This document shows positions 43,238 to 53,348 of a stretch of DNA of 64,000 nt, in pieces. The stretch is from Bacillota bacterium. Its GTDB lineage: Bacteria > Bacillota > Clostridia > Clostridiales > Clostridiaceae. Within the stretch, counting starts at the first letter, position 1, and every line of letters starts with the position of its first letter. The stretch is taken from positions 1 to 64,000 of the forward strand of contig JAUZPI010000004.1 in assembly GCA_030706015.1 (NCBI GenBank), read 5' to 3'. The notes under the pieces are model-generated. The model saw only the letters and a list, made by a program, of their open reading frames with translations, made no database searches and was not told the DNA's origin. A program made the position numbers and the translations under genes.

Positions 43238-44234
43238 AAATTTTATAAAGGATAGAATCTTTGTAATAGCTATATTTGCCCTAAACTCCGTGCTGCTGAT
43301 AGCCTTCTTCAATCTAATTAACCCACAAAAAATGGACATGTTTTATCCCACAGTTGTATCTCTGTTTATGCTGTGTCTGCTATTGTTTATTGAGGGCTTT
43401 CGGTATTATAAATTTAACTATAATTTAATTCAAGCAGCAGAGGATAATGATTATAATCTAAAGCCCATTACCTGTGAACAAAGGCTGATTAATAAAATTC
43501 TAAGTACTATAAATGTAAATTGTAAAACAGAGATAAATAGAATACGAAGTTCTTACGAGGAAAAGTCACATTTCTTATCCCAATGGGTACATAATTTAAA
43601 AACGCCCATTTCAGTTATTGATTTAATTATTCAGAAGTATGACTCACAAGAATACATACCTCAAAGGGTATTAAAGGACATAGATACTGAAAATAACACT
43701 CTGCTGTTTAATGTTGAACAAGTACTTAATGTTATAAGACTAGAAAGCTTTGAGAAGGATTATGAAGCAAGGCAAATTGATTTAATTGAGACCATAAAAG
43801 AGGTAATTAATGAAAAGAAAAATCAGTTTATATATAATAAGGTTTTTCCAGTAATTAATACAGAAGAAGCCAGTGCTTATGTTATTTCAGATAGTAAATG
43901 GAATAGGGTAATCTTGGAACAAGTTATTTCTAATGCAATTAAGTACTCCGCAGCTATTGACCAGAGCAAAAGAATATTTTTTACAATTACTAAGGATGAG
44001 GAATACACTTATTTATCTATAAAGGATGAGGGGATAGGTATAGCACACTATGATTTAAGTAGAGTATTTCAGCCTTTTTTTACTGGAGAGAATGGGAGAA
44101 ATTTTAGAGGTTCAACAGGTATTGGATTATACATCTGTAAAAAGGTTGGGGAGAAATTAGGACATAAAATTGAGATTAAATCAGAGGTAAACAAAGGCAC
44201 GGAAGTAATTATTAGATACCTTTCAAAACTGTAA
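43227..44234 (+). CDS. Intramembrane-sensing histidine kinase (BceS-like)
   Basis: A 335-aa sensor kinase with two N-terminal helices (about 10-29 and 41-58) separated by a loop of about ten residues, the pattern of kinases that do not sense the peptide directly but use the transporter. The DHp histidine is H122 (SQWVHNLKTPISV) and the ATPase domain has NAIKYSA and the GIGIAHYD and GIGLYICKK boxes. The start is ATG 43227 behind GAGGGGG, overlapping the regulator by 11 bp. Confidence 0.88.
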   Translation: MLIKNFIKDRIFVIAIFALNSVLLIAFFNLINPQKMDMFYPTVVSLFMLCLLLFIEGFRYYKFNYNLIQAAEDNDYNLKPITCEQRLINKILSTINVNCKTEINRIRSSYEEKSHFLSQWVHNLKTPISVIDLIIQKYDSQEYIPQRVLKDIDTENNTLLFNVEQVLNVIRLESFEKDYEARQIDLIETIKEVINEKKNQFIYNKVFPVINTEEASAYVISDSKWNRVILEQVISNAIKYSAAIDQSKRIFFTITKDEEYTYLSIKDEGIGIAHYDLSRVFQPFFTGENGRNFRGSTGIGLYICKKVGEKLGHKIEIKSEVNKGTEVIIRYLSKL

Positions 44235-44308
44235 GGTTATTTTAAGCTTAGATAATGGTTCAATAAGCTGTGATAACTTAATATGGAAATAGAAAGGGGG
44301 GAGTTAGA

Positions 44309-45073
44309 ATGATTGTTTTAGAGGCAGATAATATTGTGAAGGTCTATGGTGGAGTGGGTGGACAATGTTCCACTAGAGCCTTAGATGGGATAAGTTTTAC
44401 CATACAAAAGGGTGAATTTGTCGGTATAATGGGTCCCTCGGGCAGTGGAAAAACCACTCTGCTTAATATATTGAGCGGCATTGATAAACCTACTATAGGA
44501 CATGTTTATATAGCAGAGAAAAATATTAGCAAAATGAATAAATCAGAGATGGCAGTTTTCAGACGACAGCAGCTTGGTTTTGTGTTCCAGGAGTTTAATT
44601 TGATGGATAGTCTAACTTTAAAGGAAAATGTTATGCTTCCTATGGTGTTAGATAAGAAGCCAACTGAATATATGGAAGAGAAAGCGAAGAATGTCATGAC
44701 CAAGTTCGGAATTTACGACATAGCAAATAAATATCCATACAATATTTCTGGAGGGCAGCAGCAAAGAGTGGCTGTGAGCAGAGCCATTGTGAATAATCCA
44801 AGTATTATCTTGGCAGATGAGCCTACAGGTAATTTGGACTCTAAGGCTTCAAAGGCCATAATGGAATGTTTTGAAAACATGAATAAGGAAGATAGTCGCA
44901 CTATACTAGTTGTAACTCATGATGTATTTGCAGCAAGCTACTGTAATAGGGTTATATTCATTAAAGATGGAAAAATAGATTCTGAAATTGTAAAAAAGGG
45001 AGATAGGAAAGGATTCATGGATCAAGTTATGAATTGTGTTGCTGTTCTAGGGGGTGACAAAGGTGACCTTTAA
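44309..45073 (+). CDS. ABC transporter ATPase (BceA-like)
   Basis: A 254-aa ABC ATPase with Walker A GPSGSGKTT (41-49), Q-loop FVFQEFN, signature NISGGQQQR and Walker B IILADEPTGNLD. It belongs to the peptide-antibiotic (MacB/BceA-like) group. The start is ATG 44309 behind GGGGGG. It overlaps the permease by 11 bp and acts with it. Confidence 0.93.
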   Translation: MIVLEADNIVKVYGGVGGQCSTRALDGISFTIQKGEFVGIMGPSGSGKTTLLNILSGIDKPTIGHVYIAEKNISKMNKSEMAVFRRQQLGFVFQEFNLMDSLTLKENVMLPMVLDKKPTEYMEEKAKNVMTKFGIYDIANKYPYNISGGQQQRVAVSRAIVNNPSIILADEPTGNLDSKASKAIMECFENMNKEDSRTILVVTHDVFAASYCNRVIFIKDGKIDSEIVKKGDRKGFMDQVMNCVAVLGGDKGDL

Positions 45074-47021
45074 TGACGTTGCACTAAAAAACTTCAAAGG
45101 AAACATGAGAAGGTATATGGCTTATTTCCTTTGTAACAGCTTTTCAATTATGATGTTTTTTATGTACTCCACCCTCGCCTTCAATGATAAACTTAATAAT
45201 TCTCCTCAGGTAGAAAAGGGTGTAATAGCAGGTGTAGTGATTCCGAATGTAGCTTTAGTAGTCTTTTCATTATTTTTTATAAGCTATTCTCACGCTGCTT
45301 TTATAAAAGCTAGAAAAAAGGAATTTGGGTTATTTATCAACTTAGGAATGTCTATTGAAGATATAAGAAAAATAATCCTTCTGGAGAATGGGTTAGTTGC
45401 GTTGGCATCTATTATACTTGGAGTTCTATCCGGTGCAATATTTTCACGAATATTTTTTCTAGGTATAACGAGAGCTATGAGCCTTAAGGGGATTCCTTTT
45501 AGTATTGGTTTAAAAAACTTTGCTTTTTCAATAGGCATTTTTTCTGTAATTTTTACTCTGGCAATAATAGTAACCATGCTTATCGTATCTAGGCTTGAGT
45601 TATCTAAATTATTAAAAGAGGATAGAGTGTCAGAAACAAATAAAATAAGCAGTCCATTTCTTGCATTAATAGGAATAGCGCTGTTAGCAGCATCGCTGGT
45701 ATTTCTATATAAGAGGTTTTTATCTGATAATGATATTGACAAAAACAGCAGGATATTATTATTTTGTACCATAGGCTGCGTAGTAGGGTTATATGTTACA
45801 ATTTCTCAGTTAGGAAGCTCACTAATAAATATAGCTAAAAAGAGACCTGGTGTTTATTTTAATAACTTGCTGTTAATAACTAGTTTAAATCATAAGTTTA
45901 AGCAAACCAAAAGGATAGTATTTGCTATTACTATGATGGTAATGGTAAGCATATTTTATAGCAGTGTCTGTCTAAATTCATTTTTATCAGCGGATAGAAT
46001 AGCTTCTAAGTATAATCCCTATGATGTGGCCTTTGTTCAAACACAAAATAATAACACTTCTTTAGATAACCTTAATTCTATGGTTAACTCCAGTGAAAAT
46101 CCTATAATTAATCATAAAAGCATGGAATTTACCCAGTTATCAGGCAAATCTCAGCATGACAGCCAAGTGGTAGTTATCAGTGATAATGAGCTTAGGGAAG
46201 CAGCTAATAAAAATATTTATGTACCCAAAGGAAGGTATATCCGTCTTGTTCAGGATGATTCCCTTACCAGCAATGATAAGAAGAAGTATGGGGAAAATGA
46301 TTTGACTTTTACATTAGGGAATAAGTATTTTAAATACAGCTATCGGGATAATGTCTTTCAAGTAATGTTTAATAGTCTTCATTATTTTGGCAGTAATGAA
46401 TTTTACATACTTAATAGCGATGATTACAAGGAATTAAAAGGTAGCATTAATATAGAAACAGTAGGAACAATACAGCTCATAGATTTTAAGGATTGGAAGC
46501 AAACAAAAACAATTGTAAATAAATTAAATGATTTAGTAAAGTCACATAATAAGAAAGCATCGGCTATAACTCACCCAGGTGAAGAGCAACCTGATTTTCA
46601 GGTGGCATCAAAGGTGGAGGTATATAACTATAATAAACAAGGCAGCTCATTAGTTTTTTACCTTGTAAGTTTTATTGGAATATTCTTTTTTATAGCTGCT
46701 TGCGTCATATTGTTTTTAAGGCTTTTCTCTGAAATAGAGAATGATAAGAAGAATTATAAAAGGTTGTACAAGCTTGGTATGAGTGAAGAGGAAATAAGAA
46801 AAAGTATTTCCAAAGAGTTAAGGATTATATTTTTTATGGCACCTGTTATAGGAATAGCAATAGCATTGGTATATTATAGTGCCTTTAGTAAGGACTCAAA
46901 TGCAATCTTAGACGTGCTTGAGTGTGATTTTATTATGAGTGGCATATATTTATTGTTTCAAATCTTGTATTACTATGTAGCTAAAAGGATATATGGGAAT
47001 GAGATTATTGAAAGCTTATAA
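45063..47021 (+). CDS. ABC permease for peptide antibiotics (BceB-like, FtsX family)
   Basis: A 652-aa membrane protein with ten helices: one N-terminal, three in the first FtsX-like block, further helices to about 290, then a large extracellular domain (about 300-520) and three final helices. This is the BceB architecture, where the large loop binds the peptide. The start is GTG 45063 (MTFNDVALKNFKGN), preferred over GTG 45054 on family homology; GGGGGTGA lies upstream. It overlaps the ATPase gene by 11 bp. Confidence 0.9.
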   Translation: MTFNDVALKNFKGNMRRYMAYFLCNSFSIMMFFMYSTLAFNDKLNNSPQVEKGVIAGVVIPNVALVVFSLFFISYSHAAFIKARKKEFGLFINLGMSIEDIRKIILLENGLVALASIILGVLSGAIFSRIFFLGITRAMSLKGIPFSIGLKNFAFSIGIFSVIFTLAIIVTMLIVSRLELSKLLKEDRVSETNKISSPFLALIGIALLAASLVFLYKRFLSDNDIDKNSRILLFCTIGCVVGLYVTISQLGSSLINIAKKRPGVYFNNLLLITSLNHKFKQTKRIVFAITMMVMVSIFYSSVCLNSFLSADRIASKYNPYDVAFVQTQNNNTSLDNLNSMVNSSENPIINHKSMEFTQLSGKSQHDSQVVVISDNELREAANKNIYVPKGRYIRLVQDDSLTSNDKKKYGENDLTFTLGNKYFKYSYRDNVFQVMFNSLHYFGSNEFYILNSDDYKELKGSINIETVGTIQLIDFKDWKQTKTIVNKLNDLVKSHNKKASAITHPGEEQPDFQVASKVEVYNYNKQGSSLVFYLVSFIGIFFFIAACVILFLRLFSEIENDKKNYKRLYKLGMSEEEIRKSISKELRIIFFMAPVIGIAIALVYYSAFSKDSNAILDVLECDFIMSGIYLLFQILYYYVAKRIYGNEIIESL

Positions 47022-47040
47022 TAGAAAATTTAACAAAGAG

Positions 47041-47081
47041 AAAAATAGCGGCTTATCCTCTACGGATAAACCGCTATTTTT
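47041..47081. terminator. Bidirectional terminator
   Basis: AAAAATAGCGG (47041-47051) pairs with CCGCTATTTTT (47071-47081), with inner TTATCC/GGATAA, between convergent genes at 47021 and 47085. Confidence 0.9.
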
Positions 47082-47084
47082 ATA

Positions 47085-48548
47085 TTATGCTAAGTATTGC
47101 AGCGCCTCACAGGAGTTTTGGATTTCTTTCATGGAATTGAAAATTTGTTCTATTTTCTCATTTTGATTTTCTATGATGGAAAGCATTTCTTCAGTGGCAG
47201 TTGTGTGTTCTTCAGAAATAGCTGAAATTCTCGCTATTTCATTTTTCATATTACTAAGTACAGTAGCTAGTTCTGTAACCATTTGATGCTCCTCATTTAT
47301 AAATTCATCGATTTTTTTGTAAGATATTTCAATGTGATTAAACCCTTCAGTAACATCTTTTACAATGCTAGTACCTACAATCACTGCGGTAGAACCTTTT
47401 TCAACAGCGGAGCATACTTCTTTGCTTTGATTATTTATTTTTTCAGTAACATTGGCTATTGTATCCACTATACTTGAACTTGCTTCTGCTAATTTACGGA
47501 CTTCTTCAGCGACAACAGCAAAACCTTTGCCAGACTCACCTGCTCTAGCCGCCTCTATAGACGCATTAAGAGCCAACAAATTGGTTTGCTTTGATATATT
47601 AGTAATACTAGATAGAAGATTGTTTACTTCAGTAACATTTTTCTGTAGTTCAATTACTGTGGTCATAGAATTGGATACAGTATCATTTATAATAGCCATT
47701 TGGCTATCCATATCATTTATCTTTTTTGAGCCATTAGAAACAACAGTTATTGTTTCTCTCGATATTTCTGCCATGGAATCAGAGATATCCTGTGTTTTAG
47801 AAACACTTATATTAACTTGATGCATCATTTCACTAATAGTACTAGCAATCTCTGCTCCTTGATTAGCCCCATTTGCAACTTCTTCTACAGTGTGAGAAAT
47901 AGTATTACCTGATTCTTTTATTTCAGATAAGTTCTCTGTAGAAATAGCAATATCAGTATTTAAAACTGTAGTATTTTTGCTGATTTCCTCCATTGTAAAC
48001 TCTAAGTGTTTAAGTAAACCCTGAGTACTCTCTTCTTTTTCCATAACGGTATTAGTTAATTTACTTCCAAAGTTTGTTGATGTATATAGTATTATAATGC
48101 CTAAATCAATAAGTGTCATATTAGATATAAAGTCACCTATAACTTCGTTGTGGCTAGCAAATTGGGAAAACAATAAAAGTATGTTTAATACTATTCCATA
48201 AACAAGCAAATATTGTTTCTTTAAATAAAGTGCAGCAATGCAGCCGCCCATAAGAAGGAAAAGATACGTAGCGGTAGTATGAGCTGAATTTGTTAGAAAC
48301 GATTGGGAGCTTATTATTAACGGAAATATACAGGTAAAATATCCACTGATAACCTGGTATTTTAACAAGTATAATATTGTAGGAATTAATGCACTCACAA
48401 ACATAAAAATACAAGATATGGCGCTCATGCCCTTAACCTGTATAGGGGAAAGGAATAATGCTGTTGCTGAGATACATATAAACCATAATATTGATAATGC
48501 TATCATATTTATCTTTTTAATATGTTCCATCATAGATAAGTTTTCCAT
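47085..48548 (-). CDS. Methyl-accepting chemotaxis receptor with a multi-helix membrane sensor
   Basis: A 487-aa chemotaxis receptor. The N-terminal 170 residues form five or six membrane helices with little external loop, and the C-terminal 300 residues are the cytoplasmic signalling coiled coil with the conserved hairpin region ISKQTNLLALNASIEAARAG and EVRKLAEASS. There is no HAMP domain that I can see. It should signal to CheA through CheW. The start is ATG 48548 behind AAAGGTG. It is convergent with the Bce operon. Ligand unknown. Confidence 0.9.
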   Translation of the reverse strand: MENLSMMEHIKKINMIALSILWFICISATALFLSPIQVKGMSAISCIFMFVSALIPTILYLLKYQVISGYFTCIFPLIISSQSFLTNSAHTTATYLFLLMGGCIAALYLKKQYLLVYGIVLNILLLFSQFASHNEVIGDFISNMTLIDLGIIILYTSTNFGSKLTNTVMEKEESTQGLLKHLEFTMEEISKNTTVLNTDIAISTENLSEIKESGNTISHTVEEVANGANQGAEIASTISEMMHQVNISVSKTQDISDSMAEISRETITVVSNGSKKINDMDSQMAIINDTVSNSMTTVIELQKNVTEVNNLLSSITNISKQTNLLALNASIEAARAGESGKGFAVVAEEVRKLAEASSSIVDTIANVTEKINNQSKEVCSAVEKGSTAVIVGTSIVKDVTEGFNHIEISYKKIDEFINEEHQMVTELATVLSNMKNEIARISAISEEHTTATEEMLSIIENQNEKIEQIFNSMKEIQNSCEALQYLA

Positions 48549-48739
48549 GGTATAATCACCTTTCCTAAAATAATTTTAAATATTTACTTAAATATTCGAC
48601 AAACTTCTTATTCACTAAATAAGGATTAGTGAATTGGCTTAAATTAAATAGCGTAGGGTTAATATGGTTATGTGTTACCATAGTTGGTATACAAGTAAAA
48701 ATGGGGTTATAGTATGTATAGAAATTTTGAAATAAGTTA

Positions 48740-48770
48740 TTGACTCTAACGTTACGTTATAGATTATTAT
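48740..48770 (+). promoter_or_regulatory. MerR-type promoter with 19-bp spacer and dyad
   Basis: -35 TTGACT (48740-48745) and -10 TATTAT (48765-48770) are 19 bases apart instead of 17. The dyad CTCTAACGT-T-ACGTTATAG (48744-48762), one mismatch, fills the spacer. This is the classic MerR-regulated layout and indicates autoregulation of the gene at 48833. Confidence 0.8.
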
Positions 48771-48832
48771 TAATTTGTAAGGCAAGAAATGAAGCCTGAC
48801 AATCAAGCAATGAGGAACAAGGAGATGATTTT

Positions 48833-49597
48833 ATGAGCTACAAAGTAAAAGAAGTAGCAGATATAGTTGGCATAAGTGTGCGCACACTTCATCACTATGA
48901 TCAAATAGGTCTTTTAAAACCGGAGTCTATAAGCCCGGCCGGATATAGACTTTATACAGATAAAGACCTAGAACGGTTACAGCAAATTTTGTTCTTTAAA
49001 GAGCTTGATTTTAACTTACAGGAAATAAAAGAGGTACTGGACAGTCCAGGCTTTGATAGAAAGCATGCATTAAAAGCCCATAGGGAACTGCTGATAGAAA
49101 AGAAAAAGAGATTAGAAAAAATAATAAAATCTGTAGATAGTACTATAGATTCCATTGAGGGAGGAATAGAGATGGGTAAGAAGGAAATGTTTGATGGCTT
49201 TGATATGAGTGAGATAGAAAAACACAAGGAAAAATATGCAGAAGAAACCAGGCAGAAATATGGCAACACTTATGCCTATAAGGAAAGTCAAAAGAAGACT
49301 TCACAATATAAAAAAGAAGACTGGGCTAGAATCATGAGCAGGAGTGAAGAGATTTACAAGAAAGTTATAGCTAATATGGATAAGGGCCCAGCTGACAAGG
49401 AAGTCCAAGAGGCAGTAGCTGAGTTAAGACAGCATATTACAGACAGCTTTTATAATTGTACTCCAGAAATCTTCAGAGGGCTTGGAGACTTATATGTAAA
49501 TGATGAGCGCTTTACAGCTAACATTGATAAATATAAACCAGGACTAGCTAAATTTTTAAGAGAAGCTATGCATATATATTGCGACAATTTAAAATAG
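48833..49597 (+). CDS. MerR-family TipA-like regulator
   Basis: A 254-aa regulator with a MerR helix-turn-helix (3-70: YKVKEVADIVGISVRTLHHYD), a dimerisation helix (75-125), and a C-terminal TipAS ligand-binding domain (about 140-254) with EEIYKKVIANMDKG and the FYNCTPEIFRGLGDLY segment. TipA proteins bind thiopeptide or other drugs and activate efflux genes. The start is ATG 48833 behind AAGGAGATGATTTT. It has its own terminator (49605-49638). Confidence 0.92.
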   Translation: MSYKVKEVADIVGISVRTLHHYDQIGLLKPESISPAGYRLYTDKDLERLQQILFFKELDFNLQEIKEVLDSPGFDRKHALKAHRELLIEKKKRLEKIIKSVDSTIDSIEGGIEMGKKEMFDGFDMSEIEKHKEKYAEETRQKYGNTYAYKESQKKTSQYKKEDWARIMSRSEEIYKKVIANMDKGPADKEVQEAVAELRQHITDSFYNCTPEIFRGLGDLYVNDERFTANIDKYKPGLAKFLREAMHIYCDNLK

Positions 49598-49604
49598 TAT
49601 GATA

Positions 49605-49638
49605 AAAGGCTGATGTTTTTTAAAGAGCATCAGCCTTT
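49605..49638 (+). terminator. Terminator after the TipA-like gene
   Basis: AAAGGCTGATG (49605-49615) pairs with CATCAGCCTTT (49628-49638). Confidence 0.8.
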
Positions 49639-49639
49639 A

Positions 49640-49994
49640 GTGTATATGGATAGTTTACTTGATAAAATTATTTATAAGTTTTAGAGACACTTAGGATATA
49701 ATTTTTTATTTGTCCATGACATTTGCAATATATATGATATAAAATATAATATCATGAGATAAAATGTAATACGTTCCAAAAACCATTACAAACACCTTTA
49801 GAATCCATTATAATGTATATTATTACATATATGCATACGATTATTGAGATAATGGTGGGAATGAAGTAAGCTTAGCTGCTAATGAAATTTTGGGAAGTGA
49901 TATGGGTGTCTGCGGTGTTAATGCTTATTAAATGCCAAAGGCGTCTACCACAATTAACAAGAAATTAATTTCATTCTGAAAGTAGGGGAAGTAT
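49640..49994. other. Intergenic region upstream of the broken ABC permease
   Basis: No complete gene. ATGATAT-N8-ATATCAT (49734-49755) is an inverted repeat. A stop-to-stop frame at 49848-49931 reads NEVSLAANEILGSDMGVCGV and looks like a decayed coding fragment without a start. TATAAT-like boxes occur. Confidence 0.4.
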
Positions 49995-51577
49995 ATGAAA
50001 AAGATTAAGGCATTAATGAAATATGAACTTATAAATTTACACAAAAATTTTATCTTAGTTATTATGCTGCTGTTATTCCTATTTGGATTGCAACAGCAAT
50101 TATGGAGTTCAAGGATATACGATGAGTTTCGCTTGAATCTTGTTACTTTTTTAAAAACCTTATGGCTGCCAATAAATTTAATATATATTCCTATCTTGAT
50201 AATAAATGAAATAATAGGCAGTGGTAATCAAGAAATATTTGAGGCACTTAATATCTCTAAAAGAGAAAGATTTTTAGGAAAGTTTTTTACCGGTGCTATT
50301 ATTAATTTAATTATAGTAATTGCGTATGCTGTAGTATTAATTGTAGTAGCAATTATTGCAGACGCTCCCTTTAAATACTCACTATATTTAATTTTAATGT
50401 GTATATTAAATATAGTTATTGGGCTTTTTTGCTTTAGCTCTATAGGGCTTTAATCGGTGAAACAATATCAAAATTCAGATTTAGAATTTTTTCTTATCTA
50501 GTAATTATTTTATTTTTTCTATTTGCAAACAATTTCTACAAAGAGCCTGGGATGTTAACGCCGATTATGAAGGTAGAACCATTACCAAGCACTTTTGAAT
50601 TATTCTCTTTGGATAAACTAACAATTTATCATTTTGTTTTCTGGAGTTTAATACTACTTCTGATACTTTATTTAGTGTATAACATTAAAGAACTGCAAGC
50701 TCTAAGGCTTAAGAACAAAATAACATTATGCTTTTTTGCATTTGCTATTTTATCCTCCTTTTTTATAGGTTCAAAGTATAATCCTGAGGGGTATTGGATT
50801 AGGAATGATAATATTAATGAAAACTATGAGAAACAATCTGCGTTAAATGATGGATTTACAATTGAAGCTTATAGTATGAAGCTAAAGCTAGAAGATATGG
50901 TTTCCAATGATTGCAGTATGGATATTGTAATTAATAAGAGTGGACTAAATAAATTAGACTTAAGTTTATACCATACCTTGAAACCATTAAATATAAAAGT
51001 AAATGGAAAGGAAGTTAAGTTTTCAAACAAAGATGATGAGTTAACTGTATTATTAGCAGAAAAGTATAAAGAAGGAGAAAAAATAAAGGTTTCTGTAAAA
51101 TATACAGGGATAATTAATACTGTAGATAAACAGGGAATGAGAAGATATTTTGTAAATAGTCATTCTTTATTTTTGGCGGACTATTTTCCTTGGTATCCAA
51201 AACCGGAGTTCATGGGAAACGCTAAAAAGTATGAAATTAAAGTAGAAAGTAATAATGGAGATATATATTCAAACCTTAGTGAAAAAAATAATATCTTTGA
51301 AGGCGAAGGAAAAGAAATATTTTTTATGAAAAGTAACCTGATTTCAAAACATTTGTATAAAGGAATGGAGTTTATAGGTAACACCGAACAAATAGCAACA
51401 GATATTCAATGTGAAGATTTTGAAAATACTATTAAAAAAGATTACAACATAAATAATTTGAAAAGACTTATTGTAACACCTCAGAGAGATAAAGAATATC
51501 TTCTATATAATTTGTATGATGATCAAGTTTTGTTTGGCCAATTCGATTCACAGTCAGTTTTACAGTATAGGAGGTAG
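49995..51577 (+). pseudogene. ABC transporter permease/M1 aminopeptidase-like gene, frameshifted and 3'-truncated
   Basis: Two frames form one gene. The first (49995-50453) gives an N-terminal membrane region; it stops in frame just after SSIGL. Adding one G to the run at 50445-50447 restores SSIGALIGETISKF and continues through membrane helices to a beta-rich region (NDGFTIEAYSMKL, FLADYFPWYPKPEF) that resembles the N-terminal domain of M1 aminopeptidases fused to ABC permeases. The peptidase catalytic domain (HExxH) is absent, the frame ending at 51577 at the ribosome site of the next gene. So it has both a 1-base deletion and a missing end; sequencing error could explain the first but not the second. 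Confidence 0.7.
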
Positions 51578-51581
51578 AAAG

Positions 51582-52472
51582 ATGAGTAAAATAGTTGTAA
51601 AAGATTTATCTTATAAATACAGAAAAACTAAAGCACTAAATAATATTAACTTTGAGGTTACTGATGGACTAATCGGGGTTTTAGGTGCAAATGGTGCTGG
51701 CAAAAGTACCCTTATGAAGTTAATAACCACCCTGCTAAAAGTTAAGGATGGAGATATAAGTATTGATGGTACGAGCTATAAGGAAAGGATAGATAAAATT
51801 AGAGGGCAGTTAGGTTATCTGCCACAGGATTTTAACGTTCATGAATCTTTAACAGGAAGACAATTGTTAGATGTTTTAGCCTCTATTAAAATAAATTTTA
51901 ATAAGGAAGAAAAGAATGCACATTTAGAGGACATAATTAGAGACTTTGATATGCAGGATTATATAGATAGAAAAATCAAAGAGTATTCAGGTGGGATGAA
52001 GCAAAAGCTAGGGTTTGCTCAGGCCATAATAGGTGATCCAAAGCTTATTGTAATGGATGAACCTACAGTGGGATTAGATCCAGAACAGAGGAATATAATA
52101 AGAGATTTATTCCCTGTAATATCTAAAGGGAGAATAGTTTTTGTTACCACACATATTGTGGAGGATATAGAAAATTACTGTAATTATTTATTGGTTCTAA
52201 ATAAAGGAAGCTTAATTTTTAAAGGAACTAAGGATGACTTTATTAAAGAAGTTAAAGGATACCTATGGGATGAGATAGTAGATGTAGATGAGGTTATAAA
52301 ATTGAAAAACCAAGTTAAAATTATTAATTCAATACCTAGTAACGATAAGATAAGAGTAAAGTATATATCAAAGGAAAAGCTAAGGGATAACGCCGCTGCT
52401 GTAGACATATCATTACAAGATGCCTACATAATTCATTGTGCACTATATGATGAGGAAGTAAAAAATGCTTAA
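51582..52472 (+). CDS. ABC transporter ATPase
   Basis: A 296-aa ABC ATPase of the ABC-2 type group. Walker A is GANGAGKST, signature YSGGMKQKLG, Walker B LIVMDEPTVGLD, H-loop THIVEDIE. The C-terminal 80 residues are an unrelated regulatory extension. The start is ATG 51582 behind AGGAGG; a longer frame to 51516 overlaps the pseudogene. It was presumably partnered with the broken permease upstream and the permease downstream, with which it overlaps by 8 bp. Confidence 0.9.
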   Translation: MSKIVVKDLSYKYRKTKALNNINFEVTDGLIGVLGANGAGKSTLMKLITTLLKVKDGDISIDGTSYKERIDKIRGQLGYLPQDFNVHESLTGRQLLDVLASIKINFNKEEKNAHLEDIIRDFDMQDYIDRKIKEYSGGMKQKLGFAQAIIGDPKLIVMDEPTVGLDPEQRNIIRDLFPVISKGRIVFVTTHIVEDIENYCNYLLVLNKGSLIFKGTKDDFIKEVKGYLWDEIVDVDEVIKLKNQVKIINSIPSNDKIRVKYISKEKLRDNAAAVDISLQDAYIIHCALYDEEVKNA

Positions 52473-53184
52473 TTATTATAAGAAACATATTAACAACATT
52501 TATAATTTTAATTTTTTTAATGCTTTATTTGTTTTAACAGCTATTTTTAATGGAATTTTACTTTTAGCAGTAGGTACCGATAATATGAATTTTGGGCATA
52601 ATTCATCACTAAATAATTTGTTCTCAATTTGTGACTTTTATTTATTGTTAGTGTATGTGGTTTTTCTTATATTTACTGTAGGTATGGATTTTAAAAATAG
52701 TATGGGCCATATCAGTCTCTCTGCAAGTAAAAGCAAAAGTAATGACTATATGGTAAAAAAAATCATGACGATAATATGCCAATATGTCATTTGCTATGCA
52801 ATAACATTAATAAACATAATTTATTGTTATGGTAAAGTTGCAAGGAAAGATACTATACAATATCATTTGGAAATCTTAATAGGGAGTTCCATTATTACTA
52901 CTATCTTTGTTACTAGTATAACCTTATTTTTTATTGTTTTGATAAAGGATATTCCTAAAACTACAATAGTGGTAATCTCCTTATACTTTATTGAAGAATA
53001 TCTATGGAGAGGACAAGTAACACGAAAGTACGGAATCTTGGCTCACAGATTTTATTGGGATTGGACAGACATGAGATTCAATATTACGGAGAAGCTGGTA
53101 TACTTGGCTGTATCAATAGTATTGCTTATATTTTCTTATTTTTGGCTGGGAAGAGGATCAAGAAGTACTTATAAAGGATTATGA
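52465..53184 (+). CDS. ABC-2-type membrane permease subunit
   Basis: A 239-aa protein with six hydrophobic segments (about 18-36, 50-70, 95-115, 127-150, 160-175 and 213-230) and the YFIEEYLWRG segment. It has no catalytic motif and no known family by eye. It overlaps the ATPase by 8 bp and ends at a terminator, so it is the likely partner permease. Confidence 0.7.
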   Translation: MLNYYKKHINNIYNFNFFNALFVLTAIFNGILLLAVGTDNMNFGHNSSLNNLFSICDFYLLLVYVVFLIFTVGMDFKNSMGHISLSASKSKSNDYMVKKIMTIICQYVICYAITLINIIYCYGKVARKDTIQYHLEILIGSSIITTIFVTSITLFFIVLIKDIPKTTIVVISLYFIEEYLWRGQVTRKYGILAHRFYWDWTDMRFNITEKLVYLAVSIVLLIFSYFWLGRGSRSTYKGL

Positions 53185-53200
53185 ACAAATATACTAAAAA

Positions 53201-53245
53201 GGCTAGCACTCTAAACATTTATCATAAAGTTTAGAGTGCTAGCTC
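53201..53245 (+). terminator. Terminator
   Basis: GCTAGCACTCTAAAC (53202-53216) pairs perfectly with GTTTAGAGTGCTAGC (53229-53243), followed by TCTTTATTT. Confidence 0.85.
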
Positions 53246-53348
53246 TTTATTTAGCTATTGAGAATTACATTGTTGATATAACACATATATATTTGTTATT
53301 ATAGTATTTAAAACTGTGGGGCAAGTTAGAATAAAAAGGAGGATTATT

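Noticed and set aside
53250..53348. Purine riboswitch before adenine deaminase
   Set aside because: No purine-aptamer loops or stems could be found; only an ordinary promoter-sized AT-rich stretch.
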